A stretch of DNA of 64,000 bases from Rhodovastum atsumiense (GCF_937425535.1 NZ_OW485601.1:4881501-4945500), one strand, 5' to 3'; shown: positions 28,491-36,659, counted from the first letter of the stretch. Program-made: numbers and translations. Notes: a model not told the origin generated them from the letters alone.

Positions 28491-28876
28491 CCGCCCTGTC
28501 CGATGCTTTGAACAGTTGCGTGGCTTCGACCAATTGTTGGCCGCCATTCGTGACCTGCGCCGACAGGGCTGCTCGACTGCGGCCATTGCTGAGCAGCTGA
28601 ATGCGACAGGATGGCGGCCACCCAAGTGCACGCGGTTCGAGGCAGCTACGGTCCAGCGCCTGATACTCCATTACAAGCTGTCGGAGGGAAGACCGATCTG
28701 GACCAGCAATGTCCCGCGGGAAACGGGCCTTGAATGGACGCTCCAGGAAATCGCCACGCAGCTTGGTCTCAATCGCCACGTCATCTATCGCTGGCTTCGC
28801 CAAGGTCGGCTATCCGGGCGCATCGCTGATCGTGGTGACCAGCGAGTTTGGCTCGTACGGATGAGCGAGGCTGAAC
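28491..28876 (+). pseudogene. Large serine recombinase, segment 3
   Basis: Begins inside codon ATC and reads RPVRCFEQLRGFDQLLAAIRDLRRQGCSTAAIAEQLNATGWRPPK. This is the helix-turn-helix-like C-terminal region of these recombinases. It continues LEWTLQEIATQLGLNRHVIYRWLRQGRLSGRIADRGDQRVWLVRMSEAE, a second MerR/excisionase-like helix-turn-helix. It breaks at the IS66 border (8-bp duplication GGCTGAAC). The last 18 codons plus stop are at 32158-32213. Confidence 0.85.
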
Positions 28877-29038
28877 GTAACCATTGCGGCCTGATCACCT
28901 GGCGCTGTCACGCGCGCGCGGCGAGACTGGCGGGGGCGCGGACGATGATTGGAGACGCAGCAGGAGGCGGAGTGCTGGCACAGGCGCGCGGCCGCTGAGG
29001 TAAGGGTACGGCGGCTGCGTGCTCCGCACGCCCGGTGG

Positions 29039-29671
29039 TCAGCGGCCGTAGCGGGTGGGCGCCCAGAATTCGCGCATGGCGACGATGGCGGATGGGATGT
29101 TGCGATGGGCGTCGAAGCGGGCCAGTTCGGTCAGTGGTCCCGGAGGTGGGGCCCCCGGGACCCGGCGGCCGTCGGGGTCGGTGCAGTGGGCGAGGATAGG
29201 GATCAGCCAGAGATGGGCCTGCCGGCGTGCGGGCAGCAGGGGGCGCCAGTATTTCGGATTGAGCTGGATGGCGGCGTGGAAGCCGCGGCACCAGGGCCCG
29301 ACATCAACCGCACCCGATTCGCTGCGGTCGAACCGCGGCGTGAACTGGTCCGGCGTCTCGCTCAGCGTGGCGGCCAGCGCATTGTGATATTTGGCGACAG
29401 CGGCGATGGCGGCGAACTCCGGCGTGTTGCCGTGGCAATACGCGTCCTTGCTGACGCCGAGCAGCGGGCAGATCCAGCCGAGCGGTTCATAGGTAACCGG
29501 GCCGACGACGATGGCGGTGAGAAAGCCGTCGAGCATGGTCAGGCCGTCGGCGATGGGGGTTCGCGGACGGGGTGTGCGCAGCCAGCGGTCGAGTTCATCG
29601 AACGGCATGGGCGGACGAGCCACGCTGGCTGCGGCCGATGGCGGCACTGGCTTGGTCAATCGGCGCGTCAT
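29039..29671 (-). CDS. UPF0149 (YecA/YgfB-like) family protein within IS66
   Basis: 210 residues. The region PFDELDRWLRTPRPRTPIADGLTMLDGFLTAIVVGP...PLGWICPLLG (~25-85) is the YecA/YgfB-type signature. The C-terminal half reads WCRGFHAAIQLNPKYWRPLL...LIPILAHCTDPDG. Its ATG overlaps the tnpC stop, so it is the last gene of the IS66 operon. Such passengers recur in IS66 elements of related bacteria, as far as I recall. The role in transposition is unknown. No zinc-binding SEC-C tail is present. Confidence 0.7.
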   Translation of the reverse strand: MTRRLTKPVPPSAAASVARPPMPFDELDRWLRTPRPRTPIADGLTMLDGFLTAIVVGPVTYEPLGWICPLLGVSKDAYCHGNTPEFAAIAAVAKYHNALAATLSETPDQFTPRFDRSESGAVDVGPWCRGFHAAIQLNPKYWRPLLPARRQAHLWLIPILAHCTDPDGRRVPGAPPPGPLTELARFDAHRNIPSAIVAMREFWAPTRYGR

Positions 29672-31251
29672 GCTGCTTCCTGCAACGACTGAGGCATGCG
29701 GGCGGCCTTCCAGTTCCAGGCCAGCAACTCGTGCAGTTGATGGCTCTTGGTGCGGCCGGAGACGATGCGCTCCAGCACGTCGGTCAACCAGGTCAGCGGA
29801 TCGACGTCGTTCAGCCGGCACGTATTCAGCAGCGACGCCAGGATCGCCCAAGTGCGCCCGCCACGTTCCGAGCCGGCAAAGAGCGAACTGTGCCTGCCCT
29901 GAGCGATGATCCGCATCGAGCGCTCCACCGTGTTGGAGTCGACTTCCACGCGGCCGTCTTCGAGAAACAGCGTCAGGCCGTCCCAGTGCCTCAGCGTGTA
30001 GCGGATCGCCGCTGCCAGTGTCGATTTCACCGAGATCTCGGCGAGCAATTCGGTCAGCCGGCGCTTCAGCGCTGCCATCAGTGGCTTGCTCTCGACCTGA
30101 CGCACCGCCAGTCGCTGGTCGGCCGTGCCGCCCCGAATGCGCTTCTCGATGGCATAGATCGCGGCGATCTCGACGAGGATCTCGGCAGCGGCTGTCGACT
30201 GCGTGGTCTTGTGCACGGCCACGAACTTCCGACGCGCGTGCGCGAGGCAGAAGGCAAGCCGGATCTTGCCGCGCCGGGTGCGCTTCACCAACGCCTTGTA
30301 GGCGCCATAGCCGTCGACCTGCAGGATGCCGGTGAAGTCATCCCCGAGTTGGGTGGCGATCGCCTCGGTGTTGCGTCCGGTGCTGAACACGTAGGCCACC
30401 GCCGGCGGCGCCGGTCCCTGCCAGGGCCCGTCGTCCACCGCGTGCGCCCACAGCTGGCACTTGCGCGTCCGGCGACGTCCTTTCTCGAGCACCGGCAATG
30501 GGGTTTCGTCACAAAAGACATGCTGGAAGCTGTGGATCGTCTTCAGCTGCAGGTCATACAAGCCCTCAAGCCACCAGGCGGCGCGATCGACCCAGTGCAC
30601 CAGGGTCGAGCAGTCGAGCGCGATCCCGTAGCTGGCGAGCATCCGGGTCTGTCGGTTGAGCGGCATGGCCCAGGCGAAGCGGGAGACCACGACCCAGGAG
30701 ATCAGGGCCGTGGAGGCCATGCCGGCGGTGATCAGCCGCGAGGGAGCCGGCGCCTGCACCACGGCGCTCTCGCAGGCACGGCAGCCATATTTCGGCCGCA
30801 CCGTGCGCAGCACCCGCAGGATCGCCGGCACGATGTCGAGTTCCTCGGTCGCACATTCACCGATGCGGTGCATCCGGCCGCTGCAGCACGGGCATCTGGT
30901 ATTGTCCGGCTCGATCACCCGCTCACACCGTGGCAGGTGCGTGGGCAGGGCACCGATGTTGCGGCGTGCCGGTTTGTGCGAAGGTCTGGCCGACGCCTTC
31001 GGCTTTGCCGTGCCAGCGTCGTTGGCCGGCGGTGGCGGTGGACTCGCGTCGGTGGCCAGGTCGCCGAGACCCAGCGTCATCTGCCCGTCCACGACGACCA
31101 CCAGCCGCTCGGATTTCGTGCCAAAATGCAGGGTGTTGATCGTCTTCAGCGCTGCGCGCAGCCGCTCGTTCTCCGCCGCGAGTTCCAGGGCCAGCGCGAT
31201 AAGCTGGTCGGGATCGGTGGGGAGATCTTCGCGGCGCAGCGGCATAGCCAA
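29668..31251 (-). CDS. tnpC: IS66 transposase TnpC
   Basis: 527 residues, full length. N-terminal leucine-zipper-like helix (LIALALELAAENERLRAALKTINTLHFGTKSERL), then a zinc-finger region (CERVIEPDNTRCPCCSGRMHRIGECATEELD) and the DDE core: HVFCDETPLPV, ILQVDGYGAYK and VEVDSNTVERSMR. Start MAM; the second Met is equally possible. Follows tnpB after 1 bp. Confidence 0.92.
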   Translation of the reverse strand: MAMPLRREDLPTDPDQLIALALELAAENERLRAALKTINTLHFGTKSERLVVVVDGQMTLGLGDLATDASPPPPPANDAGTAKPKASARPSHKPARRNIGALPTHLPRCERVIEPDNTRCPCCSGRMHRIGECATEELDIVPAILRVLRTVRPKYGCRACESAVVQAPAPSRLITAGMASTALISWVVVSRFAWAMPLNRQTRMLASYGIALDCSTLVHWVDRAAWWLEGLYDLQLKTIHSFQHVFCDETPLPVLEKGRRRTRKCQLWAHAVDDGPWQGPAPPAVAYVFSTGRNTEAIATQLGDDFTGILQVDGYGAYKALVKRTRRGKIRLAFCLAHARRKFVAVHKTTQSTAAAEILVEIAAIYAIEKRIRGGTADQRLAVRQVESKPLMAALKRRLTELLAEISVKSTLAAAIRYTLRHWDGLTLFLEDGRVEVDSNTVERSMRIIAQGRHSSLFAGSERGGRTWAILASLLNTCRLNDVDPLTWLTDVLERIVSGRTKSHQLHELLAWNWKAARMPQSLQEAA

Positions 31252-31252
31252 C

Positions 31253-31648
31253 CTATACCAGCGTGGCCGCGGTCGTACCAGAGGGATTTCTCGTCCCAGA
31301 CGGCCAGACAGGCCGTCTGACAGGGGCCGCCACCGCGTGCGACCACGACAGCCCGTCCAACAGCAGAGCCAGCTGGCTCGCAGACAAGCTCATTGCGCCG
31401 TCCTGGACCGGTGGCCAGACGAATCGTCCATTTTCCAACCACTTTGTCGCTAACACAATTCCGCTACCGTCCCATGCCAGCAGTTTGACACGATCGTTTC
31501 GCTTCGAGCGGAACACGAAAACATCTCCGCCGTACGGATCAGCGCACATTACATCTGCCACCAACGCGACCAAGCCGTGCACCCCCTTTCGGAAATCCAC
31601 CGGCCGCGTCGCCATCCACACCCGCAGCCCAGCTCGTGGCGCAATCAC
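31253..31648 (-). CDS. tnpB: IS66 accessory protein TnpB
   Basis: 131 residues with the family hallmark (RVWMATRPVDFRKGVHGLVALV...DPYGGDVFVFRSKRNDRVKLLAWDGSGIVLATKWLENGRF). The start overlaps the tnpA stop by ATGA. It is required with TnpA and TnpC for IS66 transposition in studied relatives. Confidence 0.92.
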   Translation of the reverse strand: MIAPRAGLRVWMATRPVDFRKGVHGLVALVADVMCADPYGGDVFVFRSKRNDRVKLLAWDGSGIVLATKWLENGRFVWPPVQDGAMSLSASQLALLLDGLSWSHAVAAPVRRPVWPSGTRNPSGTTAATLV

Positions 31649-32064
31649 CCCACCCCTCGCACCGCCGCCAACACCATCGCCAGCGTCGCCGCATCCGCGC
31701 CCACCGTGACCCGGATGCTCACATCCGCCACCGCAATCTCAATGCTGCCGGCCGCCCGCTGAAGCCGCTGATCCGCAGCTGCGTCATCACAAAGCATCAC
31801 CGGTACAAACGACGCTGGTGAGGACTGCAATTCCTCGTTTGCTCTTTCACTCGCCACCATCGCTTGCGAGGTCCTCGCCTGCCGCCGCCAGGTAAACACA
31901 AGGCTTTCGTTCACACCATGCCGGGCCGCAACCTCCGACACTCGCACACCGGCCGCATAGCTCTCCGCTACAATCGCCGCCTTTTGCGCTGCCGACCACT
32001 GCCGGCGCCCGCCCCCTGCGCTCACCCGGCTCGCCAGACCACCATCCCTTGCCATCCCGTCCAT
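31645..32064 (-). CDS. tnpA: IS66 accessory protein TnpA
   Basis: 139 residues from the Met at 32064; an upstream ATG at 32082 is possible. Helix-turn-helix region QWSAAQKAAIVAESYAAGVRVSEVAARHGVNESLVFTWRRQ, then a variable linker and the C-terminal block SIEIAVADVSIRVTVGADAATLAMVLAAVR typical of IS66 OrfA. Confidence 0.9.
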   Translation of the reverse strand: MDGMARDGGLASRVSAGGGRRQWSAAQKAAIVAESYAAGVRVSEVAARHGVNESLVFTWRRQARTSQAMVASERANEELQSSPASFVPVMLCDDAAADQRLQRAAGSIEIAVADVSIRVTVGADAATLAMVLAAVRGVG

Positions 32065-32157
32065 CGCCGTGCCCTCCTTCAAACAGGAACAGCACCTATC
32101 ATCTCCGCGTGCACGCGACTTTCGTAGGTGGGGTCGTCACAATGGTTACGGCTGAAC

Positions 32158-32213
32158 TCGACCTGATCAGGCAGAGCCACACTCCCCCTAAACCGAGCAG
32201 GAACGTCATATAG
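32158..32213 (+). pseudogene. Large serine recombinase, 3' terminal segment
   Basis: When joined to 28876, the frame reads MSEAE-LDLIRQSHTPPKPSRNVI and stops at TAG 32211-32213. This provides the natural C-terminus and shows that the recombinase gene ends 25 bp before the right GA junction of its element. Confidence 0.8.
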
Positions 32214-32238
32214 AGAGGCAGCATGGAAACACGTTCGA

Positions 32239-32356
32239 AAGCGTGTTCGCCACCGTTCGCCTGCGCACGGTGCGGACCAAGGGCGCGCTCTCGCAGGACA
32301 CCGCCCGCCTCATGGTCTTCAAGCTTGTGATGATGGCCGCCAAGACATGGCGCCGT
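32239..32356 (+). pseudogene. Outer IS256 transposase, middle segment
   Basis: Completes the split Glu codon and reads SVFATVRLRTVRTKGALSQDTARLMVFKLVMMAAKTWRR, the conserved region after the catalytic Glu in IS256 transposases. It is interrupted at 32357 by the IS3-family element with a 6-bp duplication (CGCCGT). Confidence 0.85.
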
Positions 32357-32390
32357 CCCCCTGTGTCACTGAAGTTGCCGCCTGGATAGG

Positions 32391-32900
32391 ATGAGGCGAT
32401 GGGGGCGCGGGACGAGGGCATTGGCTCGATACGGAGAGGCGTACAAGCGACGGGTGGTGGCACGACTGCTGCCGCCGGAGAGCGCGGCGGCGGAGGCGGT
32501 GTCGCGTGAGGTGGGCGTGAGCGTGGCGACGCTGGAGCGGTGGCGGGCGACGGCGTTGGCCGAACCTGGCGCGGGGCCGGGTGGTGCGGAACGATGGACG
32601 CCGGCGGCGCGGCTGGAAGCGGTGATCGCCACGGCGTCGCTGGACGAGGCGAGCCGCAGCGCCTGGTGCCGGGAGCACGGGCTCTACGTGGCGGACCTGG
32701 AGCGCTGGAAGCGCGACGCCATGGCCGGGCTGGGCGAGCCGCGCGGCGGCAGTGTCGCCGACACCCGGCAGGACCGGCGGCGGATCAAGGAGCTGGAGCG
32801 GGAGTTGCATCGGAAGGACAAGGCGCTGGCGGAGACCACGGCCTTGCTGGTGATGCGGGGAAAACTGGCGGCGGTCTTCGGGGACGGCGAGGACGCATGA
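32391..32900 (+). CDS. IS3-family transposase OrfA
   Basis: 169 residues, nearly identical to that at 9770-10279: double helix-turn-helix plus the coiled-coil tail RRIKELERELHRKDKALAETTALLVMRG. It overlaps orfB by ATGA. A later TTG start (MARYGEAYKRR) is possible. It can form a functional pair with the intact OrfB. Confidence 0.8.
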   Translation: MRRWGRGTRALARYGEAYKRRVVARLLPPESAAAEAVSREVGVSVATLERWRATALAEPGAGPGGAERWTPAARLEAVIATASLDEASRSAWCREHGLYVADLERWKRDAMAGLGEPRGGSVADTRQDRRRIKELERELHRKDKALAETTALLVMRGKLAAVFGDGEDA

Positions 32901-34213
32901 CCTCGCGGGAAGACCGCCAAACCCTGCTGGAGGAGGTTGCCCGGGCGCATGCGGCCGGGGCGCGGCTGCGCGTGGCCTGTGCCGAGGCGGGCATCGATCC
33001 GCGGACACGGCAGCGGTGGCGCGCCGGCGCAGATACGGCGGCGGGCGGGGTGCACGTCGATCGCCGGCCGCAGGCTGAACGCCCGGTGCCCGCGCAGGCG
33101 CTGAGCGCCGAGGAGCGGGCGCGGATCGTGGCAGTGGCCAACGAGAAGCGGTTCGCTGACCTGCCGCCGGCGCGGATCGTCCCGATGCTGGCCGACGAGG
33201 GGGTCTACATCGCCAGCGAATCGAGCTTTCATCGGGTGCTGCGTGCCCATGACCAGATGAAGCGTCGCGGCCGGGCCAACCTGCCGAGGGCCTCGCGCCC
33301 GCCGACCACGCACGTCGCCAGCCGCCCCGGCGAGGTGTGGTGCTGGGACGTGACGTTCCTGCCGGCCACGGTGCAGGGCCGCTGGTTCTATCTGTACCTG
33401 ATCCTCGACCTCTACAGCCGCAAGATCGTCGGCTTCGAGGTGCATGACAGCGACACCGCCGAGCACGCCGCCCATCTGGTCCGGCGCACGGCATTGGCGG
33501 AAGGGGTGCATGCGATGCCGACCCGGCCGGTGCTGCACGGCGACAATGGCGCCACGCTGAAGGCGACCACGGTGCTGGCGATGCTGCACTGGCTGGGCAT
33601 CTGCCCTTCCTACTCGCGCCCGCGGGTGAGCGACGACAACGCCTTCGCCGAGGCGCTGTTTCGCACCGCCAAATACCGCCCCGAGTTCCCGGTGGCGGGA
33701 TTCGTCGACCTCGCGGCGGCGCGGGAATGGGCGGTGTGGTTCGTGCAGTGGTACAACCACGAGCATCGGCACAGCGGCATCCGCTACATCACCCCCGCCC
33801 AGCGCCATGCCGGTGAGGATCGCCGCCTGCTTGGCACCCGTCATGCCGTCTATCAGGCGGCGCGCGAACGCAACCCCCGGCGCTGGAGCCGGCACACCCG
33901 CAACTGGACCCCGATCGGCGCAGTCACGCTGAACCCGGAGCGCGACACGGCCATCCAGCTCGCCGTCTCAAAAATCCCGCTTTCCGGTTCGATCGGTGCA
34001 CCTGCTTTCCCGTCCCGACCTGGCAGTGCCCCGGCCACGGCGCGCAGCGAAGGGGAAGAGAGGAGCAGAGCCGCTCGGAGCCACGCGCAGCACTGCGAGC
34101 ATGGCGAGAACGGCGAGCACCGGACCTTCCCCGCAGCGAGCCCCGTGGCAGGCTCAGCCCTGGTTGGAGGTGAGCCACATCCGAACCACGCACCGTCAGC
34201 ACAGTCGGGATAG
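32897..34213 (+). CDS. IS3-family transposase OrfB (intact)
   Basis: 438 residues. Integrase core with DDE motifs WCWDVTFLPATVQG, VLHGDNGATLK and SDDNAFAEALFRTAKY. N-terminal region MTSREDRQTLLEEVARAHAAGARL. After the core (NWTPIGAVTLNPERD) comes a ~75-residue low-complexity, His/Ala/Pro-rich tail of doubtful function. It has the second Asp that copy 1 lost. Confidence 0.87.
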   Translation: MTSREDRQTLLEEVARAHAAGARLRVACAEAGIDPRTRQRWRAGADTAAGGVHVDRRPQAERPVPAQALSAEERARIVAVANEKRFADLPPARIVPMLADEGVYIASESSFHRVLRAHDQMKRRGRANLPRASRPPTTHVASRPGEVWCWDVTFLPATVQGRWFYLYLILDLYSRKIVGFEVHDSDTAEHAAHLVRRTALAEGVHAMPTRPVLHGDNGATLKATTVLAMLHWLGICPSYSRPRVSDDNAFAEALFRTAKYRPEFPVAGFVDLAAAREWAVWFVQWYNHEHRHSGIRYITPAQRHAGEDRRLLGTRHAVYQAARERNPRRWSRHTRNWTPIGAVTLNPERDTAIQLAVSKIPLSGSIGAPAFPSRPGSAPATARSEGEERSRAARSHAQHCEHGENGEHRTFPAASPVAGSALVGGEPHPNHAPSAQSG

Positions 34214-34266
34214 GGGAATATTCGTTACGAGAGACAAGCGGCAACTACGTTGACACGCACCGCCGT

Positions 34267-34362
34267 CTGAAGGGCGATAACCAGTTGCCGAAGGTCGTCC
34301 GGGGTGTCAGATTCCGCAACGGCCTCGAGGTCATCGAGGCCCCAGTGCAGACCGCCGCCTGA
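34267..34362 (+). pseudogene. Outer IS256 transposase, C-terminal segment
   Basis: LKGDNQLPKVVRGVRFRNGLEVIEAPVQTAA then stop, the normal C-terminus of IS256 transposases. The right terminal repeat of the outer element follows (to 34393). Confidence 0.82.
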
Positions 34363-34393
34363 TCGGGCCGTCACCCAGTTTCCAGCATAGCTC

Positions 34394-34666
34394 CCTTTTC
34401 GACGCCGATTGACACAGAGTCAGCAACGGCGTGAAAGCGGCCACGGCAACCTCCGGCTCGGTTGCCACCTCATGAGTCAGAGATCCGGTGACGCGAGAAT
34501 ACCCTTTTTTGTCAGCGGGTTCACTTTGGCCCGCAGCTGTTGCAGCCGAGACTCACCTCAGGCCGTCGGCAGCGTTGAACAGCCGGTGGCGCGGTACTCA
34601 CTCGGGAGGACTTGACACTCGGAGGCCCATTACGGAAGAGCTTGAGTCTGTCCCTATATCGGCTGC
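34394..34666. other. IS debris
   Basis: Contains the shared terminus CCTTTTCGACGCCGATTGACAC (34394-34415; relative at ~18588) and, near 34648, GTCTGTCCCTATATC, which looks like an IS5 left end preceding the truncated IS5 gene. No supported coding region. Confidence 0.45.
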
Positions 34667-34912
34667 ATGGAGCAGGACACGATCTTCACCAATGAGATGT
34701 GGGCGATGTGGGAGCCGCTGATCGAAGAAGTGCGGCCGCGCGGGAAGACGCCGCCGAAGGAGCTACGCCGGACCATCTCGGCGATCTTCTGGCGCCATCA
34801 GAATGGCGCCAAGTGGCGCGATGCGGTTCGCATCTTCGCCGCCCGCTACAACGCCACGTGGCCGATCGAGAAGAACGGCTACCGTAGCCCGCTCGGCATG
34901 CGTGCAGCATGA
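34667..34912 (+). pseudogene. IS5-family transposase N-terminus fused to another IS tail
   Basis: Residues 1-51 (MEQDTIFTNEMWAMWEPLIEEVRPRGKTPPKELRRTISAIFWRHQNGAKW) are a typical IS5/DUF4096 N-terminus. From RDAVRIFAARYNATWPIEKNGYRSP the sequence instead resembles the C-terminus of an IS3-family OrfB. The catalytic domain is absent. A chance fusion of two remnants marking the right border of the mobile-DNA zone. Confidence 0.65.
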
Positions 34913-35205
34913 GATGAACTCAACATCAGGCGGGCCGCATAGCGCAACCTATTGTCCAGTAGTCTGGGTGCAGTACACCATCGAGTTCGGTGCCTATTGT
35001 TGTGCATAATTATGATGTCGCGATTGCTAACAAAGGCACAACATCTGATTTTGATGATCCGCATCGGTGGTACAAATTCTGGGATGGGCCTGCTGTGGTC
35101 GGCTAAATCGAAAATCCACGGGTCTTTCCACATTGGTCGTGTAATTATTCCTATTATGTTCTGAAGGGGATGCCGTCGACATATCAGGATTGATGGAGAA
35201 TGATA
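34913..35205. other. Degenerate AT-richer stretch
   Basis: One plus-strand frame reads PIVVHNYDVAIANKG...FDDPHRWYKFWDGPAVVG, then TAA, then continues ENPRVFPHWSCNYSYYVLKGMPSTYQD before TGA at 35192. It looks like a decayed gene 3' end of unknown family. The final STYQD also occurs near the end of the zinc-ribbon protein at 8648-9670. Confidence 0.35.
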
Positions 35206-35436
35206 ATGTTTGCTATCGGCGATCGCGTGCGAATCCGCTCCGAGACTGCGACACTGTGGCGCGACCCGCGGCTAAAGCGGATAGCGAGGTTGGGTCGACC
35301 TGGCACAGTGCGGTCTGTCGTTGGGCCTGAACTTCGAGAAGATCAACGATTTTACTGGATAGAATTTGATTTGCTCCGACGGGATCTGGATCCCATCATC
35401 GAAATGATATCTAGCTGCCGGTTGCAGCATTTGTAG
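35206..35436 (+). CDS. Small hypothetical protein, SH3-like
   Basis: 76 residues, MFAIGDRVRIRSETATLWRDPRLKRIARLGRPGTVRSVVGP...FYWIEFD. The GDRVRI...GTVRSV...WIEFD pattern fits a small SH3/KOW-like beta barrel. ATG 35206 is preferred over 35200 because GGAG lies 7 bp upstream of it. No neighbours to suggest a role. Confidence 0.5.
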   Translation: MFAIGDRVRIRSETATLWRDPRLKRIARLGRPGTVRSVVGPELREDQRFYWIEFDLLRRDLDPIIEMISSCRLQHL

Positions 35437-35491
35437 GATACATACAGCATCCGACCCTCAGACCTCATGTGAGCCGAGCTGACTCCTTCTC

Positions 35492-36373
35492 TCATAGAGG
35501 TTGTCCCTGAAACGTGTCGCAAGCCTGCACGCTGCCGCTGCGCAGGCCGGTCATCAGCCAGTGCACGCGCTGCTCGGAGGATCCGTGGGTAAAGCTGTCC
35601 GGCACCACCGTGCCCTGTGCGTGTCGCTGCAGCCGGTCGTCACCGATCGCGGTGGCGGTGGCGACCGCCTGGCGCACGTCGGCCTCGTCGATATTCTGGT
35701 GGCGCTGGTTCATCCGGTTCGCCCAGACGCCGGCGAGGCAATCCGCCATCAGCTCGATTCGCACCGAAAGGCGGTTGGCCGCGGCCTGGTTCGGGGCCGC
35801 GCGCTGCGCCTCCTGCGCCCGCGACAGCAGGCCGAGCAGGTTCTCGACGTGATGCCCGACCTCGTGGGCGATCACGTAGGCATAGGCGAAGGCGCCGCCG
35901 CCGCCCAGGCGCCGTTGCATGTCCTGGAAGAAGGCGGTGTCGAGGTAGACCTTGCGGTCGGGCGGGCAATAGAACGGCCCTGCTGCCGACTGCGCGAGGC
36001 CGCAGGCAGATCCGGTGGCGCCGGAGAACAGCACCAGCACCGGCGGCTGGTAGGGCCGCCCCGCCTGCGCGGGCAGCAGCTGCGCCCAGACATCCTCGGT
36101 CTCGCCCAGCACCCGGGCGACGAACTGTCCCATCTGGTCCTGCGGTGCGCCACGGGGGCCGGTGCTTTCCTGGTGTGCCGGCGCACGGGTCCCGGCCACC
36201 TTCTCGGCGCCGCTGATCAGCAGGCGGGGATCGATGCCGAGCGCCCAGCCGAGCAGCCCGAGGGCAACGATGGCGCCGATCCCAAGGCCGCCGCCGCCGA
36301 GTCCACCGAAGCCGCCGCTCTCACCGCGTCGGTCCTCGACGTTTTCCGAGGGCCGAAGGTCGTCCTCTCGCAT
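35492..36373 (-). CDS. ypfJ: Neutral zinc metallopeptidase, YpfJ family
   Basis: 293 residues. The N-terminus is a Gly-rich cytoplasmic segment (GGFGGLGGGGLG) followed by one membrane span (IGAIVALGLLGWALGI, ~30-50). The catalytic domain has CGLAQSAAGPFYCPPDRKVYLDTAFF, the zinc motif HEVGHH and the downstream MADCLAGVWAN. This architecture is standard for YpfJ-type membrane-anchored putative peptidases (PF04228), whose substrate is unknown. The start MREDDLRPS is preferred over an upstream ATG (36418) by family length. Confidence 0.88.
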   Translation of the reverse strand: MREDDLRPSENVEDRRGESGGFGGLGGGGLGIGAIVALGLLGWALGIDPRLLISGAEKVAGTRAPAHQESTGPRGAPQDQMGQFVARVLGETEDVWAQLLPAQAGRPYQPPVLVLFSGATGSACGLAQSAAGPFYCPPDRKVYLDTAFFQDMQRRLGGGGAFAYAYVIAHEVGHHVENLLGLLSRAQEAQRAAPNQAAANRLSVRIELMADCLAGVWANRMNQRHQNIDEADVRQAVATATAIGDDRLQRHAQGTVVPDSFTHGSSEQRVHWLMTGLRSGSVQACDTFQGQPL

Positions 36374-36659
36374 GGTCCTTGTCTCTCCCGCAGCCCGTGC
36401 CGTGTCCGCGGGCCGCAACGACGCCGCGACGCGGCCGTTCCAGTATTGCGCACCATGATACCGCCGCCGGTTCTGATTGCATCAGTCCGGCCGCAATGAC
36501 CGGGCATGCCTGCTCATCCATGGCGTGAGTATCAAGTAGAAAAATTCAACTTCATTCAGCTTGTGCGACATCGGAATTTCACGTATTGTTGAATGTGCCC
36601 GAGGATAGAATTTTATACCGGGCGCGTGGCCATGGCTGGCCTGTCGGCAAGGGGGGCGA

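Larger units (their letters stand above)
28877..32149 (-). mobile_element. IS66-family element (3273 bp), 8-bp duplication
   Basis: Ends share GTAACCATTG reading inward; direct repeat GGCTGAAC at 28869-28876 and 32150-32157. It carries tnpA, tnpB, tnpC and a fourth gene (UPF0149-like) on the minus strand with ATGA-type overlaps, i.e. one operon. It inserted near the 3' end of the serine recombinase gene. Confidence 0.93.
22973..32238 (+). mobile_element. Large-serine-recombinase element inserted at a GA dinucleotide
   Basis: Inserted within the IS256 transposase: left junction ...CCGATT-GA-GAAGGGATGG, right junction ...AACACGTTC-GA-AAGCGTGTTC, while the uninterrupted gene would read CCGATT-GA-AAGCGTG. 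A duplicated GA core at both ends with no longer target duplication is what strand exchange by a large serine recombinase leaves, as for the Tn4451/TnpX class. After subtracting three later IS insertions the element is about 2.36 kb. It contains only the recombinase and possibly one small upstream gene. Confidence 0.8.
32357..34260 (+). mobile_element. IS3-family element, copy 2, 6-bp duplication
   Basis: Direct repeat CGCCGT at 32351-32356 and 34261-34266. Inverted ends share TGTCA..G.AGTTGCCGC. Carries intact orfA and orfB. Removal restores TWRRLKGDNQLP in the outer IS256 transposase. This is the intact reference for the damaged copy at 9736-12851. Confidence 0.9.
21822..34393 (+). mobile_element. 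Outer IS256-family element hosting the nested insertions
   Basis: Inverted ends GAGCTATGC.NGAAACTGGGTGAC (left, 21822) and their complement ending at 34393 bound this element. Its single transposase gene is split into 21918-22972, 32239-32356 and 34267-34362. It is separated by a serine-recombinase element (22973-32238) and an IS3 element (32357-34260). Without inserts it would be about 1.4 kb. Confidence 0.8.

Noticed and set aside
29572-31320. 582-codon plus-strand open frame
   Set aside because: Antisense to IS66 tnpC, which has clear DDE motifs; no family resemblance of its own.
22971-32238. Reading the serine-recombinase element as a prophage or ICE
   Set aside because: After removing IS insertions nothing remains but the recombinase and a possible small frame; there are no structural, replication or conjugation genes.
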